Below are positions 13,917 to 14,860 of a DNA stretch of 14,860 nt, piece by piece. This stretch comes from an uncultured Blautia sp. GTDB lineage: Bacteria; Bacillota; Clostridia; Lachnospirales; Lachnospiraceae. A model generated the notes under the pieces. The model saw nothing but the letters and a program-made list of their open reading frames with translations, was not told the DNA's origin and ran no database searches. Position 1 is the stretch's first letter, and each line of letters starts with the position of its first letter. The DNA lies in NCBI GenBank assembly GCA_945872375.1, contig CAMBYR010000024.1:1-14860 (forward strand), written 5' to 3'. The translations under genes were made by a program, and so were the position numbers.

Positions 13917-14846
13917 TTATTTCAGAAGGCTGCTGTGAATATATCCGGAGGTTCCCTGATAATCCACCTGAATCCATTCGCCGTCTTCACCGGTTTTGGT
14001 AACTTCGGTACCTGTCAGCAGAACATCAAGGACTTCACTTTCAGAATCCGGCTCCGCTCTGAAATTGCAGTTATCTGTGACTGTCATGGTTTCTCCGTCA
14101 GCAGCGGGAACAGAGACATCCGCTTCTTCTCCAAGCCCTTCCAGAAATGCCTTCAATTCCGGATCTGCAAGCTGAGCTTCCTCGTTTTTCTCTTTGATTT
14201 CTACCGTAAGCGCCATTACATCATCTTCTTCACGAAGCTGATTGGTATAAGCAAGAATTTCTTCGTCTTTCTGTGCATTTCCATCGATCTTCAGACTGCC
14301 GTCGCTGTCTGTGATCACGTAAAACCAGCTCAATGCCGGCACAGGGGTATCAATACCCTGACAAATGAAATTATAGGAAGCATATACCACATAACTGCCC
14401 TCTGTAAGCCCCTTCTTACTGTAAACATCCTGGACTTCATATCCAGTAATATACTCCCGTGAGTTTGTGATTCTTGCTTCGTCTGCCCCGGAAAGATCAT
14501 TTTCCAGAGTACGCAGCAAATCGATGTCTTTGTCAGTAAGCGCTTTGTAAAAGCTGGTAATCAATGCAGAGATTTCTGCATTATTCTTTTCCATGGGATT
14601 GGTATCTTCTTCTTTCTTCCCGTCGTTTGTCTCCCCATCACTATCCGGAGAAGAAGGAACATTTCCCTGGTCATTGTCCTCTGTTGGCTGTTGTTCTGTG
14701 TTATGCTCTTCCGGACTGGAATTTCCCTTCTTTATTCCAATACATGCGCGAACACCAAAAAACAGGACAACAACGATTAACAGAATTGCTCCGCCAAGCA
14801 TGAAGTAGCGAAGGTTATCTGATAACCATTCTCTGAAATCATCCAA
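13917..14846 (-). CDS. Membrane-anchored protein with C-terminal bacterial SH3 domain
   Basis: The 309-residue protein has a short cytoplasmic N-terminus, one membrane helix (about 15-32), an acidic low-complexity linker (about 40-88), a middle domain (about 89-205) whose helix-then-strands pattern suggests an NTF2-like fold, a lysine- and glutamate-rich helical stretch (about 206-245) and a C-terminal SH3b domain (about 253-309; NFRAEPDSESEVLDVL, WIQVDYQGTSGYIHSSLL). SH3b domains bind peptidoglycan peptides or act as exported scaffolds, so this is likely an envelope protein. The start is TTG at 14844-14846: a perfect AGGAGG (14855-14860) lies 8 nt before it, and the only nearby ATG (14840-14842) is out of frame. 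Its promoter is outside the window. The fold of the middle domain is inference. Confidence 0.85.
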   Translation of the reverse strand: MDDFREWLSDNLRYFMLGGAILLIVVVLFFGVRACIGIKKGNSSPEEHNTEQQPTEDNDQGNVPSSPDSDGETNDGKKEEDTNPMEKNNAEISALITSFYKALTDKDIDLLRTLENDLSGADEARITNSREYITGYEVQDVYSKKGLTEGSYVVYASYNFICQGIDTPVPALSWFYVITDSDGSLKIDGNAQKDEEILAYTNQLREEDDVMALTVEIKEKNEEAQLADPELKAFLEGLGEEADVSVPAADGETMTVTDNCNFRAEPDSESEVLDVLLTGTEVTKTGEDGEWIQVDYQGTSGYIHSSLLK

Positions 14847-14860
14847 GTTCTTGTCCTCCT

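Noticed and set aside
13908..14462. 184-codon open frame on the plus strand opposite the SH3 gene
   Set aside because: It starts in the terminator region without a ribosome binding site and mirrors an SH3 gene with a clear start and domains.

Overview
The window looks like a chromosomal segment of a low-to-mid GC Gram-positive anaerobe of the Clostridia, most likely Lachnospiraceae. This rests on strong AGGAGG-type ribosome binding sites, tightly packed co-directional operons, MerR/MATE and YtrA-type GntR/ABC modules, and a three-subunit molybdenum hydroxylase in the form seen in gut Clostridia. The taxonomic call is inference; no rRNA or other marker gene is present. I see no tRNA, rRNA, CRISPR array, insertion sequence or phage gene.

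Layout. (1) 1-207 is the 3' end of a TcdA-type tRNA-modification gene. (2) 308-2540 is an efflux module: a MATE transporter and an overlapping MerR regulator, behind a textbook MerR-type promoter (TTGACT, 19-bp spacer, TATGAT) carrying a perfect 9-3-9 dyad. (3) 2630-2950 encodes a small protein of unknown function. (4) 2954-6043 is a second regulated module: a YtrA-type GntR repressor gene with a perfect 7-3-7 palindrome in its own promoter, an ABC-2 ATPase, a permease, and a cysteine-rich DUF362 protein. (5) 6060-6647 on the minus strand is a cytidylate-kinase-like gene, convergent with the DUF362 gene across a shared hairpin and divergent from the next operon. (6) 6960-10538 encodes the FAD, 2x[2Fe-2S] and Mo-cofactor subunits of a xanthine-dehydrogenase-family enzyme. 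(7) 10540-13826 continues with no visible break: two multi-pass membrane ORFs that lie in the same frame and together look like one GT-C-like (DUF6077-type) protein split at a TAG codon, then a membrane-anchored polysaccharide deacetylase with cell-wall-binding repeats. (8) 13857-13903 is a strong bidirectional terminator. (9) 13917-14846 on the minus strand is an anchored SH3-domain protein with a TTG start.

How the genes work together. The first half holds two self-contained regulator-plus-transporter cassettes, each with its operator visible in its promoter. The second half is unusual: a cytoplasmic molybdenum hydroxylase and cell-envelope genes appear to share one transcript, since the first membrane gene starts 1 bp after the hydroxylase stop codon. 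The points most worth following up are that junction, the in-frame TAG split of the membrane protein, the cysteine-rich DUF362 protein in the ABC operon, and the leader of the hydroxylase operon, where two copies of CAGAGAAA can compete for one TCTCTG partner.
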